From Sinobaca qinghaiensis (GTDB lineage: Bacteria; Bacillota; Bacilli; Bacillales; Marinococcaceae): a stretch of DNA of 64,000 nucleotides. Location: assembly GCF_003610495.1 (NCBI RefSeq), contig NZ_RAPK01000007.1:1-64000 (forward strand). The letters run 5' to 3'. Under the pieces are notes generated by a model. It did not search any database, was not told the DNA's origin, and saw nothing but the letters and a program-made list of their open reading frames with translations. Made by a program: the position numbers and the translations under genes. Shown in pieces: positions 44,130 through 51,737 of the stretch (positions are counted from its first letter, which is position 1; every line of letters starts with the position of its first letter).

Positions 44130-44990
44130 TCAGCTGTATGTTTTTAAAAATTGTTTCAGCTTTTCTTTCATTTGATCAGAATGCTTCCCCAGCCAGATTA
44201 AATGCCCCCAGGTATTTAATGGCTGCAGCTCTGCCTGCGATACATGATTTCCCACATGATACATATGAGCGATGTCTACGGACGCATCATTTTGGCTGTG
44301 CTGAACAAGAACCGGACAGGTAATTTTTTGGAGCAGGCCAGGCGTACACTGACCAGTTAGGGCGATATCATTTAAAAATCCTGTTTTCGAACGCTGCCTT
44401 CTGATCATTTGTGTAAAAGCCGGTATGTCCTCCGGCAGGGTGGCAGAAGCTACTTCTTCATAGGGAAGCGTACTAAAAGAGGAACTCATTATTCTATATA
44501 CGAGCCCGGGGCTCATCCGGCTCGCTGCAGAAAGCATGCGCCATGTTCCTTTTTCCGTATAACGGTTAAAAAGCAGCTGGGCCGCAGTGTATTCCCTGTC
44601 AGCCGGAGTGAGCCATTTTTTCGTTACGGCAGACTGCAGTACCAGACATTTCACCCTCTCCGGGTACAGTGCAGCCAGCGCTATACCTTCGGGCCCCCCG
44701 GCCGACATCGCTATAACAGCCGCGGCTTGAATGCTGCATTCATCGAGCACCTGTATCCAGTTTGCTGCAGCCGTTTCCAGCGAAGCTCCGCATGCTGTTG
44801 TGGTTTCTCCATACCCCGAACGGGAAGGCGTTATAATGGAATAACCTGCATTTAAAAGCTCTTCGTAACCGAGCTGTTCCCGGCAGTTGGAATGCCCGCC
44901 GTGAAGAACCAGCACGGCCGGTCCGGTTCCTTTTACCGTGTATTCAATCCGGCTCCCGTTTTCTTTATAAATCATGCCGATTTTATTCAT
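44130..44990 (-). CDS. Alpha/beta hydrolase
   Basis: 286-residue alpha/beta hydrolase: oxyanion HGG in LVLHGGHSN, nucleophile elbow AMSAGG, Asp in VQHSQNDASV and catalytic His in TWGHLIWLG. No signal peptide. ATG 44990 follows AGGGGGAGG closely. It follows nitrilase copy 2 by 68 nt and may share its transcript. Substrate unknown. Confidence 0.8.
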   Translation of the reverse strand: MNKIGMIYKENGSRIEYTVKGTGPAVLVLHGGHSNCREQLGYEELLNAGYSIITPSRSGYGETTTACGASLETAAANWIQVLDECSIQAAAVIAMSAGGPEGIALAALYPERVKCLVLQSAVTKKWLTPADREYTAAQLLFNRYTEKGTWRMLSAASRMSPGLVYRIMSSSFSTLPYEEVASATLPEDIPAFTQMIRRQRSKTGFLNDIALTGQCTPGLLQKITCPVLVQHSQNDASVDIAHMYHVGNHVSQAELQPLNTWGHLIWLGKHSDQMKEKLKQFLKTYS

Positions 44991-45058
44991 AGGCCTCCCC
45001 CTGCCTTTATGTAGATGGAAAAGCCCGCTCAAGGCTGTGCCCTGAGGGGACTCTTCTA

Positions 45059-45844
45059 TTATTTATACAAACCGGGCACTCTGCTCTTAAAAATAGGAAC
45101 TTCTTCTCTTACCCGCTTGACGCTTTCCAGATCCAGCGTATTCTGCAGGACTTCTTCTTCATCCGGGGTCCCCTTGGAAAGTACACCTCCAAATGGCTCT
45201 ATAAACATAGAACGCCCGGCAAACGTAGTTCCGTTGTAGGAGCCGATACGGTTACAGGTAACTACATACATTTGATTTTCGACAGCACGGGCCACACTAA
45301 GCGTTTCCCAATGGGCCGCTCGTGCTTCCGGCCACTCCGCCGGGATAAATAAAACCTGGATTCCCTGAAGAGCCAGATCCCGGATAATTTCCGGAAAACG
45401 CAGATCGTAGCATATCACCACGCCCATTTTAACACCGTCCAGTTCAAACGCCTTTACGCTGCTGGTTCCGCCGTTCAGGTACTTTGGTTCGTCAAGCATA
45501 GGAACGAGATGAATTTTATCGTATTCGTAAACAACGGTTCCTTTTCTGTCAATGACCACGGCCCGGTTAAAAATCTTTCCGTCTTCTTTCACCGCTATCG
45601 ATCCGCCAATGAGATGGACATCATACTTTACCGCCAGCTCTTGAAGAAAAGTAACGGTAGGGCCGTCAGACGGCTCTGCCAGCTGATCAAGCTCCTCCAA
45701 TGCATAAGCGGTTGTCCACATTTCCGGGAGTACAATAATATCTATCGAAGGTCCGGCGTTTCGTTCAAACCATGCCTTCACCTTTTCTCTATTCCGTGCA
45801 GGTTCTCCGGGAATGATATTCATTTGAAATACTGCAATATTCAT
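45059..45844 (-). CDS. Carbon-nitrogen hydrolase (nitrilase superfamily), copy 2
   Basis: 261-residue close paralogue of the hydrolase at 41704-42486, alignable end to end without gaps of note. The same triad: VLPEMWTTAYALEEL, YEYDKIHLVPM and GVVICYDLRFPE. It is preceded by a cation symporter and followed by an alpha/beta hydrolase, a second small uptake-hydrolysis cluster. The duplication suggests either two related substrates or gene dosage. Confidence 0.85.
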   Translation of the reverse strand: MNIAVFQMNIIPGEPARNREKVKAWFERNAGPSIDIIVLPEMWTTAYALEELDQLAEPSDGPTVTFLQELAVKYDVHLIGGSIAVKEDGKIFNRAVVIDRKGTVVYEYDKIHLVPMLDEPKYLNGGTSSVKAFELDGVKMGVVICYDLRFPEIIRDLALQGIQVLFIPAEWPEARAAHWETLSVARAVENQMYVVTCNRIGSYNGTTFAGRSMFIEPFGGVLSKGTPDEEEVLQNTLDLESVKRVREEVPIFKSRVPGLYK

Positions 45845-45939
45845 ATAAATTCTCCTTTGCTTTGCATCCTGCTGTCTGCTTTAATTATACCCCTTTCCAT
45901 GGCCCCATAAAACTGAATCTCAACAGTGGGTATTTTCCT

Positions 45940-45972
45940 AAAAAAAGAGCAGAGCCGGATGGGCTCTGCTTT
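45940..45972 (-). terminator. Terminator of the second symporter gene
   Basis: On the minus strand AGCAGAGCCC and GGCTCTGCT pair, followed by CTTTTTTT. It overlaps the gene's end. Confidence 0.82.
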
Positions 45973-47133
45973 CTATTCTTTATCGGTATTACTTTTGCTG
46001 CTTTTCAACGAGTTAATCATCATTGTGATTGCGCCGTCTCCGGTTACATTGGCGGCTGTTCCAAAGCTGTCCTGGGCGAGATAAATGGCAATCATCAGAG
46101 CTACGGCTCCTTCGTCAAAACCAAGCATCGCCGATAATACGCCGACTGCCGCCACTACCGCTCCTCCCGGAACGCCGGGGGCTGCCACCATCATCACGCC
46201 AAGCGTCATAATGACGGGAATCATTGCAAGAAAGCCTGGAAAAGCAAGACCCGGATACACGTACATAACGGCCGTAGCGGCTGTTACTATCGTAATCATG
46301 CTTCCTGATAAATGAATGTTGGCACAAAGCGGAACGACAAAGTTTGCTACTGCATGCCGCGCCTTTGTCTTTTTGACAGAGGCGAGCGTCACCGGAATGG
46401 TAGCGGCGCTGCTCATCGTTCCTAACGCCGTGAAATACGCGGGAAGCATCGTTTTTAACAGCACAAAAGGATTGGTCCGGCTCATGGCTCCGGCAATGCT
46501 GTATTGGATAAGAAGCCAGGCTATATGCATTCCCACCGCCAATAGGAGAACAATTCCAAACACGCCGAGCGTCTGGACGACCGTACCCTCATAGCTCATT
46601 TCAGAAAACACGCCTGCTATATAAAAGGGAAGCAGCGGGATAATAACTTTCCGGATAGACAGTTCAACAATGGACTGTCCTTCTGTAAAAAAGCCCAGCA
46701 GCTTCCGGGATCCTGTAGCTGCAATCCCAATACCAAATACGAAGGCCAGTATTAGAGCCGTCAGTACATCAAATACCGGCGCAATCGTGAAATCAATAAA
46801 GCCTTCCATTTCTGACGGCTGTGCTGCCTCCCCGCCTGTAAGTCCCAAAGCGGGAAGCACAAAAATTACTATACTTAATGCAAAGGTACCTGCAAGGATA
46901 GTAGAAGCGTAAGCTGCCCCGACTGTTGTGCCGAGTATACGCCCTGCCCCTTTCCCAAGAGAAGCAATCCCTGCTGTAATGAAAAATAAAATAATTAAAG
47001 GAACCATAAAAAAGATAAACGTTCCAATAATTTCTTTTATAGTAACCATCAGACGTACGATAGTTTCGTTAGCTGCAAGGCCTATAAGGACACCGGCAGC
47101 AATTCCGGCAAGCAAACGAATAATTAATTTCAT
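45973..47133 (-). CDS. Dicarboxylate/amino acid:cation symporter (DAACS family), shorter form
   Basis: 386-residue carrier of the GltP/DctA superfamily. The serine-rich loop is present as TMSSAATIPVTLASVKKTKAR, the cation site as LCANIHLSGSM, replacing the usual NMDG, and the last helix is NVTGDGAITMMI. These changes resemble SstT/divergent members, so specificity may differ from the copy at 22654. The unit is likely separate from the nitrilase because a terminator lies between them. Confidence 0.85.
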   Translation of the reverse strand: MKLIIRLLAGIAAGVLIGLAANETIVRLMVTIKEIIGTFIFFMVPLIILFFITAGIASLGKGAGRILGTTVGAAYASTILAGTFALSIVIFVLPALGLTGGEAAQPSEMEGFIDFTIAPVFDVLTALILAFVFGIGIAATGSRKLLGFFTEGQSIVELSIRKVIIPLLPFYIAGVFSEMSYEGTVVQTLGVFGIVLLLAVGMHIAWLLIQYSIAGAMSRTNPFVLLKTMLPAYFTALGTMSSAATIPVTLASVKKTKARHAVANFVVPLCANIHLSGSMITIVTAATAVMYVYPGLAFPGFLAMIPVIMTLGVMMVAAPGVPGGAVVAAVGVLSAMLGFDEGAVALMIAIYLAQDSFGTAANVTGDGAITMMINSLKSSKSNTDKE

Positions 47134-47272
47134 ATGTATCCTCCAATAACTGCGTTAAACTCGTCATGCACCCCTCTCATTCTACCGGTATTCCATAAAC
47201 AAACAATCATTTTCGCCAATTTGTCATAAAGAGAAAGACATTTTCCTCTTTTGAGGTTCTATGTTTGTTTTT

Positions 47273-47548
47273 TTATTGATATTTGACGTATACTACGGCA
47301 AAATGCTTGAGCATATCATGAATGGTCTGCTGATCATTACCAATGTGCTGCAGCATGCTCATTACTTCTTCCTGCTCCTGTTCGGAGGAAGCCAGGATAA
47401 CGTCTATCATAAAATCGCTGTCAATCATATGCAGCTTATTATCGAGCACAAACGAATAGCGCTGTTTTTCTATAGGATGAAATTTAAAAAACGTCTTAAT
47501 GTCATTTTCCGGCATAAACAGCGGCAGGGTCTGCCTGCCTGTCACCAC
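47273..47548 (-). CDS. Small protein of unknown family, uncertain start
   Basis: Up to 91 residues ending MLKHFAVVYVKYQ, with an acidic EQEQEEVMSML helix. No good ribosome-binding site precedes the GTG at 47548, and the same frame stays open and protein-like for 22 more codons to a stop at 47615-47617 (AESFVLYHNNNHSDLIEK) without a usual start codon. The gene may be truncated at its 5' end or use an unusual start. Function unknown. Confidence 0.4.
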   Translation of the reverse strand: MVTGRQTLPLFMPENDIKTFFKFHPIEKQRYSFVLDNKLHMIDSDFMIDVILASSEQEQEEVMSMLQHIGNDQQTIHDMLKHFAVVYVKYQ

Positions 47549-47632
47549 CTTTTCTATTAAATCGGAATGGTTATTATTATGATATAAAACAAATGACTCC
47601 GCAAATAATCCGTCTTATAAACATAAAACTGT

Positions 47633-47656
47633 AAAAAAACGGCCCAGCACGGGCCG
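47633..47656 (-). terminator. Terminator of the glutathione peroxidase gene
   Basis: CGGCCC/GGGCCG stem with a 5-nt loop; the minus strand continues in a T7 run. Confidence 0.82.
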
Positions 47657-47664
47657 CATCGGCT

Positions 47665-48150
47665 TTACTCGTCTTTTTTAAGAAGTCTGCGGATATCGTC
47701 TTCCATATCTTTCGGTTCTGTTTTTGGTCCGTACCGGGAAACCACATTTCCCTCCTGGTCTACGAGAAACTTCGTGAAGTTCCATTTAATAGAAGAACCA
47801 AACATGCCGCCTTCTTCTTTCTTTAAGTATTTATACAAGGGATGGGCATCCGGCCCGTTCACTTTTACTTTGGCAAACAAAGGAAACGTCACGCCGAAAT
47901 TCACTTTACACGTTTCTTCCATTGCTTCATTTTCTACGGGCTCCTGGTTTAAAAAGTCATTTGACGGAAATCCTACTACCGCGAGACCCTCTTCTTTATA
48001 CTCTTTATGAAGCGCTTCAAGCCCGTCAAACTGCGGAGCAAGCCCGCATTTAGTGGCCGTGTTTACGATAAGCATCACCTGTCCTTTATAGTCCGCTAAT
48101 GCTTTCTCTTCTTCTTTAGGCGTTTTCACCGTAAAATCATGTACACTCAT
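47665..48150 (-). CDS. Glutathione peroxidase-family thiol peroxidase
   Basis: 161 residues of the GPx/BsaA family reducing hydroperoxides with thioredoxin or bacillithiol as likely donor. The peroxidatic Cys is in NTATKCGLAPQ (Cys in place of Sec); Gln and Trp of the tetrad are in FLNQEP and KWNFTKFLVD. A second Cys (EETCKVNFG) is the probable resolving residue. GGAGAGG precedes the ATG. Confidence 0.92.
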   Translation of the reverse strand: MSVHDFTVKTPKEEEKALADYKGQVMLIVNTATKCGLAPQFDGLEALHKEYKEEGLAVVGFPSNDFLNQEPVENEAMEETCKVNFGVTFPLFAKVKVNGPDAHPLYKYLKKEEGGMFGSSIKWNFTKFLVDQEGNVVSRYGPKTEPKDMEDDIRRLLKKDE

Positions 48151-48297
48151 CCTTACCCTCTCCTTTCTTTATTTACTATAATTAACTTTCAGGGCAACCG
48201 CAATGAATCAAGCTTTACGGAGAGCGTCCCGCTTTCTGCCCTGCCTGTGATTTGGTACACTGAACAAGTACATTCAGAAAAAGGGAGAGAATACGCC

Positions 48298-48579
48298 ATG
48301 AGTTTTATGATCGTGAATTATGAACTAGCTATAACCGGCCGCCAGCGTGACTTCGGCGCAATTGAAAACTATATCCGCACTTCTTATAAATCACGAGAGC
48401 TGACAAGCTCCTGCTGGATGATCGAAACGTCATTCCGGCAGACGCCTGCGCAGATTGTTCAGGAAATTTATTCCCTGCAGGATGTAGATGCAGATCATGA
48501 CCGCGTCGTCGCTGCCATCGTCAGCCCCGGAAATCCCGGCTTGTATTCCTCCCGGAACGAACGGGCCAATCAATCATAA
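48298..48579 (+). CDS. 93-residue protein, possibly Cas2/SinR-like ferredoxin fold
   Basis: MSFMIVNYELAITGRQRD followed by a helix (FGAIENYIRTSYKS), a strand (SSCWMIETS), a helix (TPAQIVQEIYSLQD) and a strand (DRVVAAIVS). This beta-alpha-beta-beta-alpha-beta order resembles small Cas2-like/SinR-like proteins, but there is no CRISPR nearby and the resemblance is only by pattern. AAGGGAG lies before ATG 48298. It forms its own unit with a terminator. Confidence 0.6.
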   Translation: MSFMIVNYELAITGRQRDFGAIENYIRTSYKSRELTSSCWMIETSFRQTPAQIVQEIYSLQDVDADHDRVVAAIVSPGNPGLYSSRNERANQS

Positions 48580-48611
48580 AAAAGGAATCCCTCTGTGGGA
48601 TTCCTTTTTTT
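48578..48611. terminator. Bidirectional terminator
   Basis: AAAAAAGGAATCCC pairs with GGGATTCCTTTTTT around a 5-nt loop; T run on both strands. Confidence 0.9.
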
Positions 48612-48613
48612 GT

Positions 48614-49276
48614 TTATGCTTTTTCATTAATATATTGAATTAATTCCTGCAGTTCCATGTCTGCCATGGATTCCAGCTGGTGGGACACTTCCCCGAACTC
48701 CATCGCTTTTGTCACCGTATTCGGAAAAACCACGCAGGCCATTCCCGCTCTTCTTGCAGCCAGCGCGCCGTTGGCGGAGTCTTCAAAAACGAGGCACTCC
48801 TCTGGAGCAAGTCCCAGCTGCTCGGCCGTTATTTGATAGAGCGAAGGATCGGGTTTCACAATCTTTACATCATCCTTAGTATTTATCGTTTCAAAATGAT
48901 CATATAATCCTAAATTCTTTAAATGACGGGACACCCATGAAAAATCAGAACTTGAGGCCAGGCCGACTTTTAAATTTAAATGCCCGGCTGCCTGCAGATA
49001 ATCATGAACGCCGGGACGCGGCTGCTCAGAAGAAATTTTTTCCACAAACGTTTCACTCAGCCTTTTTTCCAGCACGTCGTGCTCTACTGGAGACTGCATC
49101 TGCTCTTCCAAATAGGAAAAAGGCCGGAATCCCGTGTATGTGCCGATCTGTTCCTGCCACATCGCGAGCGGAAGTTCGTGACCGTGCTCTTTGTATATAG
49201 CATTCATTACTTCATACTGGTGCGTTTCCGTATCCAGAATCAATCCGTCAAAATCAAATATAACACCTTTAATCAT
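48614..49276 (-). CDS. HAD-superfamily hydrolase (beta-phosphoglucomutase-like)
   Basis: 220-residue HAD-IA phosphatase. Motif I DFDGLILDTE (nucleophile Asp near 8), motif II SSSDFSWV, motif III Lys in KIVKPDPSLY and motif IV VFEDSANGALAA. Similar to B. subtilis YhcW. ATG 49276 is 10 nt after AAGGAG; GTG 49285 abuts that site. Substrate probably a sugar phosphate. Confidence 0.83.
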   Translation of the reverse strand: MIKGVIFDFDGLILDTETHQYEVMNAIYKEHGHELPLAMWQEQIGTYTGFRPFSYLEEQMQSPVEHDVLEKRLSETFVEKISSEQPRPGVHDYLQAAGHLNLKVGLASSSDFSWVSRHLKNLGLYDHFETINTKDDVKIVKPDPSLYQITAEQLGLAPEECLVFEDSANGALAARRAGMACVVFPNTVTKAMEFGEVSHQLESMADMELQELIQYINEKA

Positions 49277-49328
49277 TCCTGCCACTCTCCTTTTGTCCTC
49301 TGCATTATAAAATACCCTGCCTTTTCTG

Positions 49329-49363
49329 GCAATAAAAAAAACACACCCCGCCCCGGGATGTGC
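49329..49363 (-). terminator. Terminator of the 67-residue gene
   Basis: On the minus strand GGCACATCCC and GGGGTGTG pair with a GC-rich loop, followed by T8. Confidence 0.7.
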
Positions 49364-49371
49364 CGTTCGGG

Positions 49372-49575
49372 CTATGCCTCTTGATGAGCTTTATCGATCG
49401 TAATAAGTACGACATCCTTCATTAAAAATCGGTGAAGCGTTCCGGAGGAATCATGAAACTGGACTTCATTTTCAGCAAAAACACGGTTGCTGAACGATTC
49501 AGCCGGTTCATCTGTCTTGACCATATGAACCACGGAAAAATCTTTGGAAAAAAAATAAGTTACGCGGTAATGCAT
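49372..49575 (-). CDS. Small protein, unknown
   Basis: 67 residues, MHYRVTYFFSKDFSVVHMVKT to DKAHQEA, predicted mixed alpha/beta with no membrane segment. AGGAGG lies 7 nt before the ATG, so it is a real gene. I recognise no family. Confidence 0.6.
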   Translation of the reverse strand: MHYRVTYFFSKDFSVVHMVKTDEPAESFSNRVFAENEVQFHDSSGTLHRFLMKDVVLITIDKAHQEA

Positions 49576-49639
49576 GCAGGCACCTCCTTTTATCTCTACC
49601 TCTTCAGTATTCGCTGTACCATCTGGTTATTCCTCTTCT

Positions 49640-50101
49640 TTATACATAAACGACCATGGCTACTTCGTCGCAGTTGGTGAATTTCGCACAGTGGATGCAG
49701 TCTTTCCATACTTTCTGCGGCATCGTTTCCTTCTGGGTGATATGAAATCCGCACTTTTCGAAGAACGGCACCTGATAGGTAAGCGACAACAGCTTTTCGA
49801 TGCGCCGCTGCTTTGTTTCTTCCACAATCCGGGCTACAAGCTTTCGGCCGATCCCTTTTCCCTGCCCGCTTTTATTTACGGCAAGCGAACGGATTTCTGC
49901 CAGGGAAGGATCAAAGACAGTAATTCCCGCTACGCCGTAAATGGACGACGCTTCTTCTGCCACGAACATCGCTTCTGCTTCTATTTCCTGCTGGATTGCC
50001 TCACGGGTGCGATGAAGCATGAGCCCCTGCAGGGCGTAATCGTATACGATTGTATATATAGCTTCTATATCCCCGTGCCGGGCTTTTCTTATCGTAACCA
50101 T
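49640..50101 (-). CDS. GNAT-family N-acetyltransferase (NAGS-like)
   Basis: 153 residues with the acetyl-CoA loop SGQGKGIGRKLV and preceding strand AEIRSLAVNK. The tail has a cysteine cluster (KDCIHCAKFTNCDE) common in ArgA-like GNATs of Bacillaceae, which acetylate glutamate or related amino acids. ATG 50101 follows AAAGGAG; a 25-codon open extension upstream is AT-rich and lacks a site. Confidence 0.8.
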   Translation of the reverse strand: MVTIRKARHGDIEAIYTIVYDYALQGLMLHRTREAIQQEIEAEAMFVAEEASSIYGVAGITVFDPSLAEIRSLAVNKSGQGKGIGRKLVARIVEETKQRRIEKLLSLTYQVPFFEKCGFHITQKETMPQKVWKDCIHCAKFTNCDEVAMVVYV

Positions 50102-50384
50102 GAACTTTCTCCTTTTATTCATATACTCTTTTATACAGTGTAATAGATAGTAGTAGAAATGTAAATAAATAATCATACATATGTATTTTTATTCAATCTG
50201 TTCCATTTAAAAATATCGTTCTTTTAAACGAATTTTTGTTTATTTTCCTTGTTTTACAGGTATAATAATAGTAGTACTTATTTTCTACTTTCCCCTCCAG
50301 TGATTCCATTTTTCCTTTTTTCGTATTTATAAATGTACATGCTGCATTTTAGTGAATCTCACTAACGAAAAGGAGTTGTTGAAA

Positions 50385-51227
50385 ATGGTCTCTTCTCTAA
50401 CTACTCGTTCCACCAGACGGCAGAAACAAACCCGGCGCAGCGTTTTACGGGTTTCCATCGCTTCAAGCATCGCGGCAGCTGGTTTCTTATCATTATCGAG
50501 CGCCGGCAGTGCCTGCGCATGCAGCGAAGATTATATGGTGCAGCCGGGAGACACGCTTTATGCGATCGCAGCAAAACATAAAGTAACCGTAGAACAGCTG
50601 CAGAGCGTAAACGAACTGCATTCGTATACTATCCGCTCCGGCCAGACGCTTCTCGTACCCATAGAGGCAGCCAATAATGAGAACGCCAACAAAGGCAGAG
50701 GTGTGCCGCTCGATCAGTTTAGAAACAGTAAATCTACTACAGGGAGCTACACGGTGACATCCGGTGATACATTATACCGCATTGCCCGGATGCATAATAT
50801 GACCGTTCCTGCTCTGCAGCAGTTAAATAAGAAATCAAATACTATTATTCATGTAGGAGAAACGCTGAAAGTAAAGAGCTCTTCTGAAGCACCGGCTGCA
50901 AAGGCTGTGTACAAAGTTCAGCCGGGGGATACCATGTACTCGCTCGCAGCCCGGTACGGTACAACGGTCACTACATTAAAGCAGCTAAATAACAAAAGCA
51001 CTGCCTTCCTCCGTACCGGAGAGAGTTTAAAGATACCAAATGTAATTACGTCCAAGGCTAAGTATATCGGCCAGGGTGATAATCACACGCTTTACTTCCA
51101 GCTCAACGGCCGTGAAACGGCAGTAAGCAAGGCCTACAACACCTCATATTCCTTAAAGGAAGGAAGCACGGTGACCCTGCACTATACTACAAAAGGGCCC
51201 CGCCCAGCAGTTGTGGCTGTATACTAA
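50385..51227 (+). CDS. Secreted LysM protein, three LysM domains
   Basis: 280 residues. A long basic N-region (TTRSTRRQKQTRR) leads to a hydrophobic segment ending AGSACACS, a signal peptide. Three LysM domains follow (VQPGDTLYAIAAKHKVTVEQL; VTSGDTLYRIARMHNMTVPAL; VQPGDTMYSLAARYGTTVTTL), binding N-acetylglucosamine in peptidoglycan. The last about 60 residues are an uncharacterised beta-rich tail. ATG 50385 follows AAAAGGAG. No catalytic domain, so a wall-associated structural role is likely. Confidence 0.88.
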   Translation: MVSSLTTRSTRRQKQTRRSVLRVSIASSIAAAGFLSLSSAGSACACSEDYMVQPGDTLYAIAAKHKVTVEQLQSVNELHSYTIRSGQTLLVPIEAANNENANKGRGVPLDQFRNSKSTTGSYTVTSGDTLYRIARMHNMTVPALQQLNKKSNTIIHVGETLKVKSSSEAPAAKAVYKVQPGDTMYSLAARYGTTVTTLKQLNNKSTAFLRTGESLKIPNVITSKAKYIGQGDNHTLYFQLNGRETAVSKAYNTSYSLKEGSTVTLHYTTKGPRPAVVAVY

Positions 51228-51232
51228 TCATT

Positions 51233-51267
51233 AAAAAGGCCTCTTCCATTGAAGAAGAGGCTTTTTT
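51233..51267. terminator. Bidirectional terminator
   Basis: AAAAAGGCCTCTTC pairs with GAAGAGGCTTTTTT; T6 on the plus side. It also ends the maoC-like gene. Confidence 0.88.
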
Positions 51268-51643
51268 AACTGTCCAGTATAACGCCGCTGCTTGTGCCCC
51301 GCAGGACTTCTTTTCCGTCCTGGTTTCGATACGTGGATCGAAGCGACACCACCCGGCGGGCGTCCTGTTTATCAACAGTGAGGATTTCCAGTTCACAGAT
51401 AACCGTGTCGCCGCTGAACACCGGACGCAGAAATTCGCTGTTCAGTTCTCTGGCAATATAATGCAGACCGCCGCCAATTTTTGTACCGATACTGGCCGTT
51501 AACAGCCCGTGAACCATAACCCGTCCTTTTTCATCTTCTTTCATATGGTGTTTCCCCGTGTCTCCAGTTATTTCTGCGAAATGACGCACTTCTTCCCGAT
51601 GAAACGTTTTTTCTTCCCTGAATATATCTCCTGGTTTGATCAT
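51266..51643 (-). CDS. MaoC-like (R)-enoyl-CoA hydratase
   Basis: 125-residue hot-dog-fold protein. The hydratase motif ITGDTGKHHMKED carries the Asp/His dyad positions, and GLLTASIGTKIGG is the conserved helix. It hydrates enoyl-CoA to (R)-3-hydroxyacyl-CoA in fatty acid or PHA metabolism. AGGAGGG precedes ATG 51643. A FadR-like operator sits over the transcription start (51672-51687), so it is probably induced by acyl-CoA. Confidence 0.85.
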   Translation of the reverse strand: MIKPGDIFREEKTFHREEVRHFAEITGDTGKHHMKEDEKGRVMVHGLLTASIGTKIGGGLHYIARELNSEFLRPVFSGDTVICELEILTVDKQDARRVVSLRSTYRNQDGKEVLRGTSSGVILDS

Positions 51644-51671
51644 GGATTCCCTCCTGAATAAATAAATAAAT

Positions 51672-51687
51672 GAATGAATGTTCATTC
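51672..51687. promoter_or_regulatory. FadR (TetR-family)-type operator
   Basis: GAATGAA, two bases, TTCATTC: perfect 7-bp arms. As recalled, B. subtilis FadR, the TetR repressor of beta-oxidation, binds TGAATGA-N4-TCATTCA-like sites, and this one is flanked by T on the left as expected. Confidence 0.65.
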
Positions 51688-51690
51688 TTT

Positions 51691-51699
51691 ATTTTAACA
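51691..51699 (-). promoter_or_regulatory. Extended -10 of the maoC-like gene
   Basis: On the minus strand TGTTAAAAT (TG-N-TAAAAT), immediately before the operator. The -35 would fall in the upstream terminator and is poor. Confidence 0.5.
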
Positions 51700-51700
51700 T

Positions 51701-51735
51701 AAAAAACAGGCACCACGGCAGGCGTGCCTGTTTTT
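51701..51735. terminator. Bidirectional terminator
   Basis: AAAAACAGGCAC pairs with GTGCCTGTTTTT around a 10-nt loop. It ends the quinone oxidoreductase gene and isolates maoC. Confidence 0.88.
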
Positions 51736-51737
51736 GT

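Noticed and set aside
48139-48297. 5' extension of the 93-residue gene
   Set aside because: The frame is open, but it overlaps the start region of the divergent peroxidase gene and lacks a ribosome site; AAGGGAG marks ATG 48298.
48298-48579. CRISPR-Cas locus
   Set aside because: No repeat-spacer array and no other cas gene anywhere in the window.
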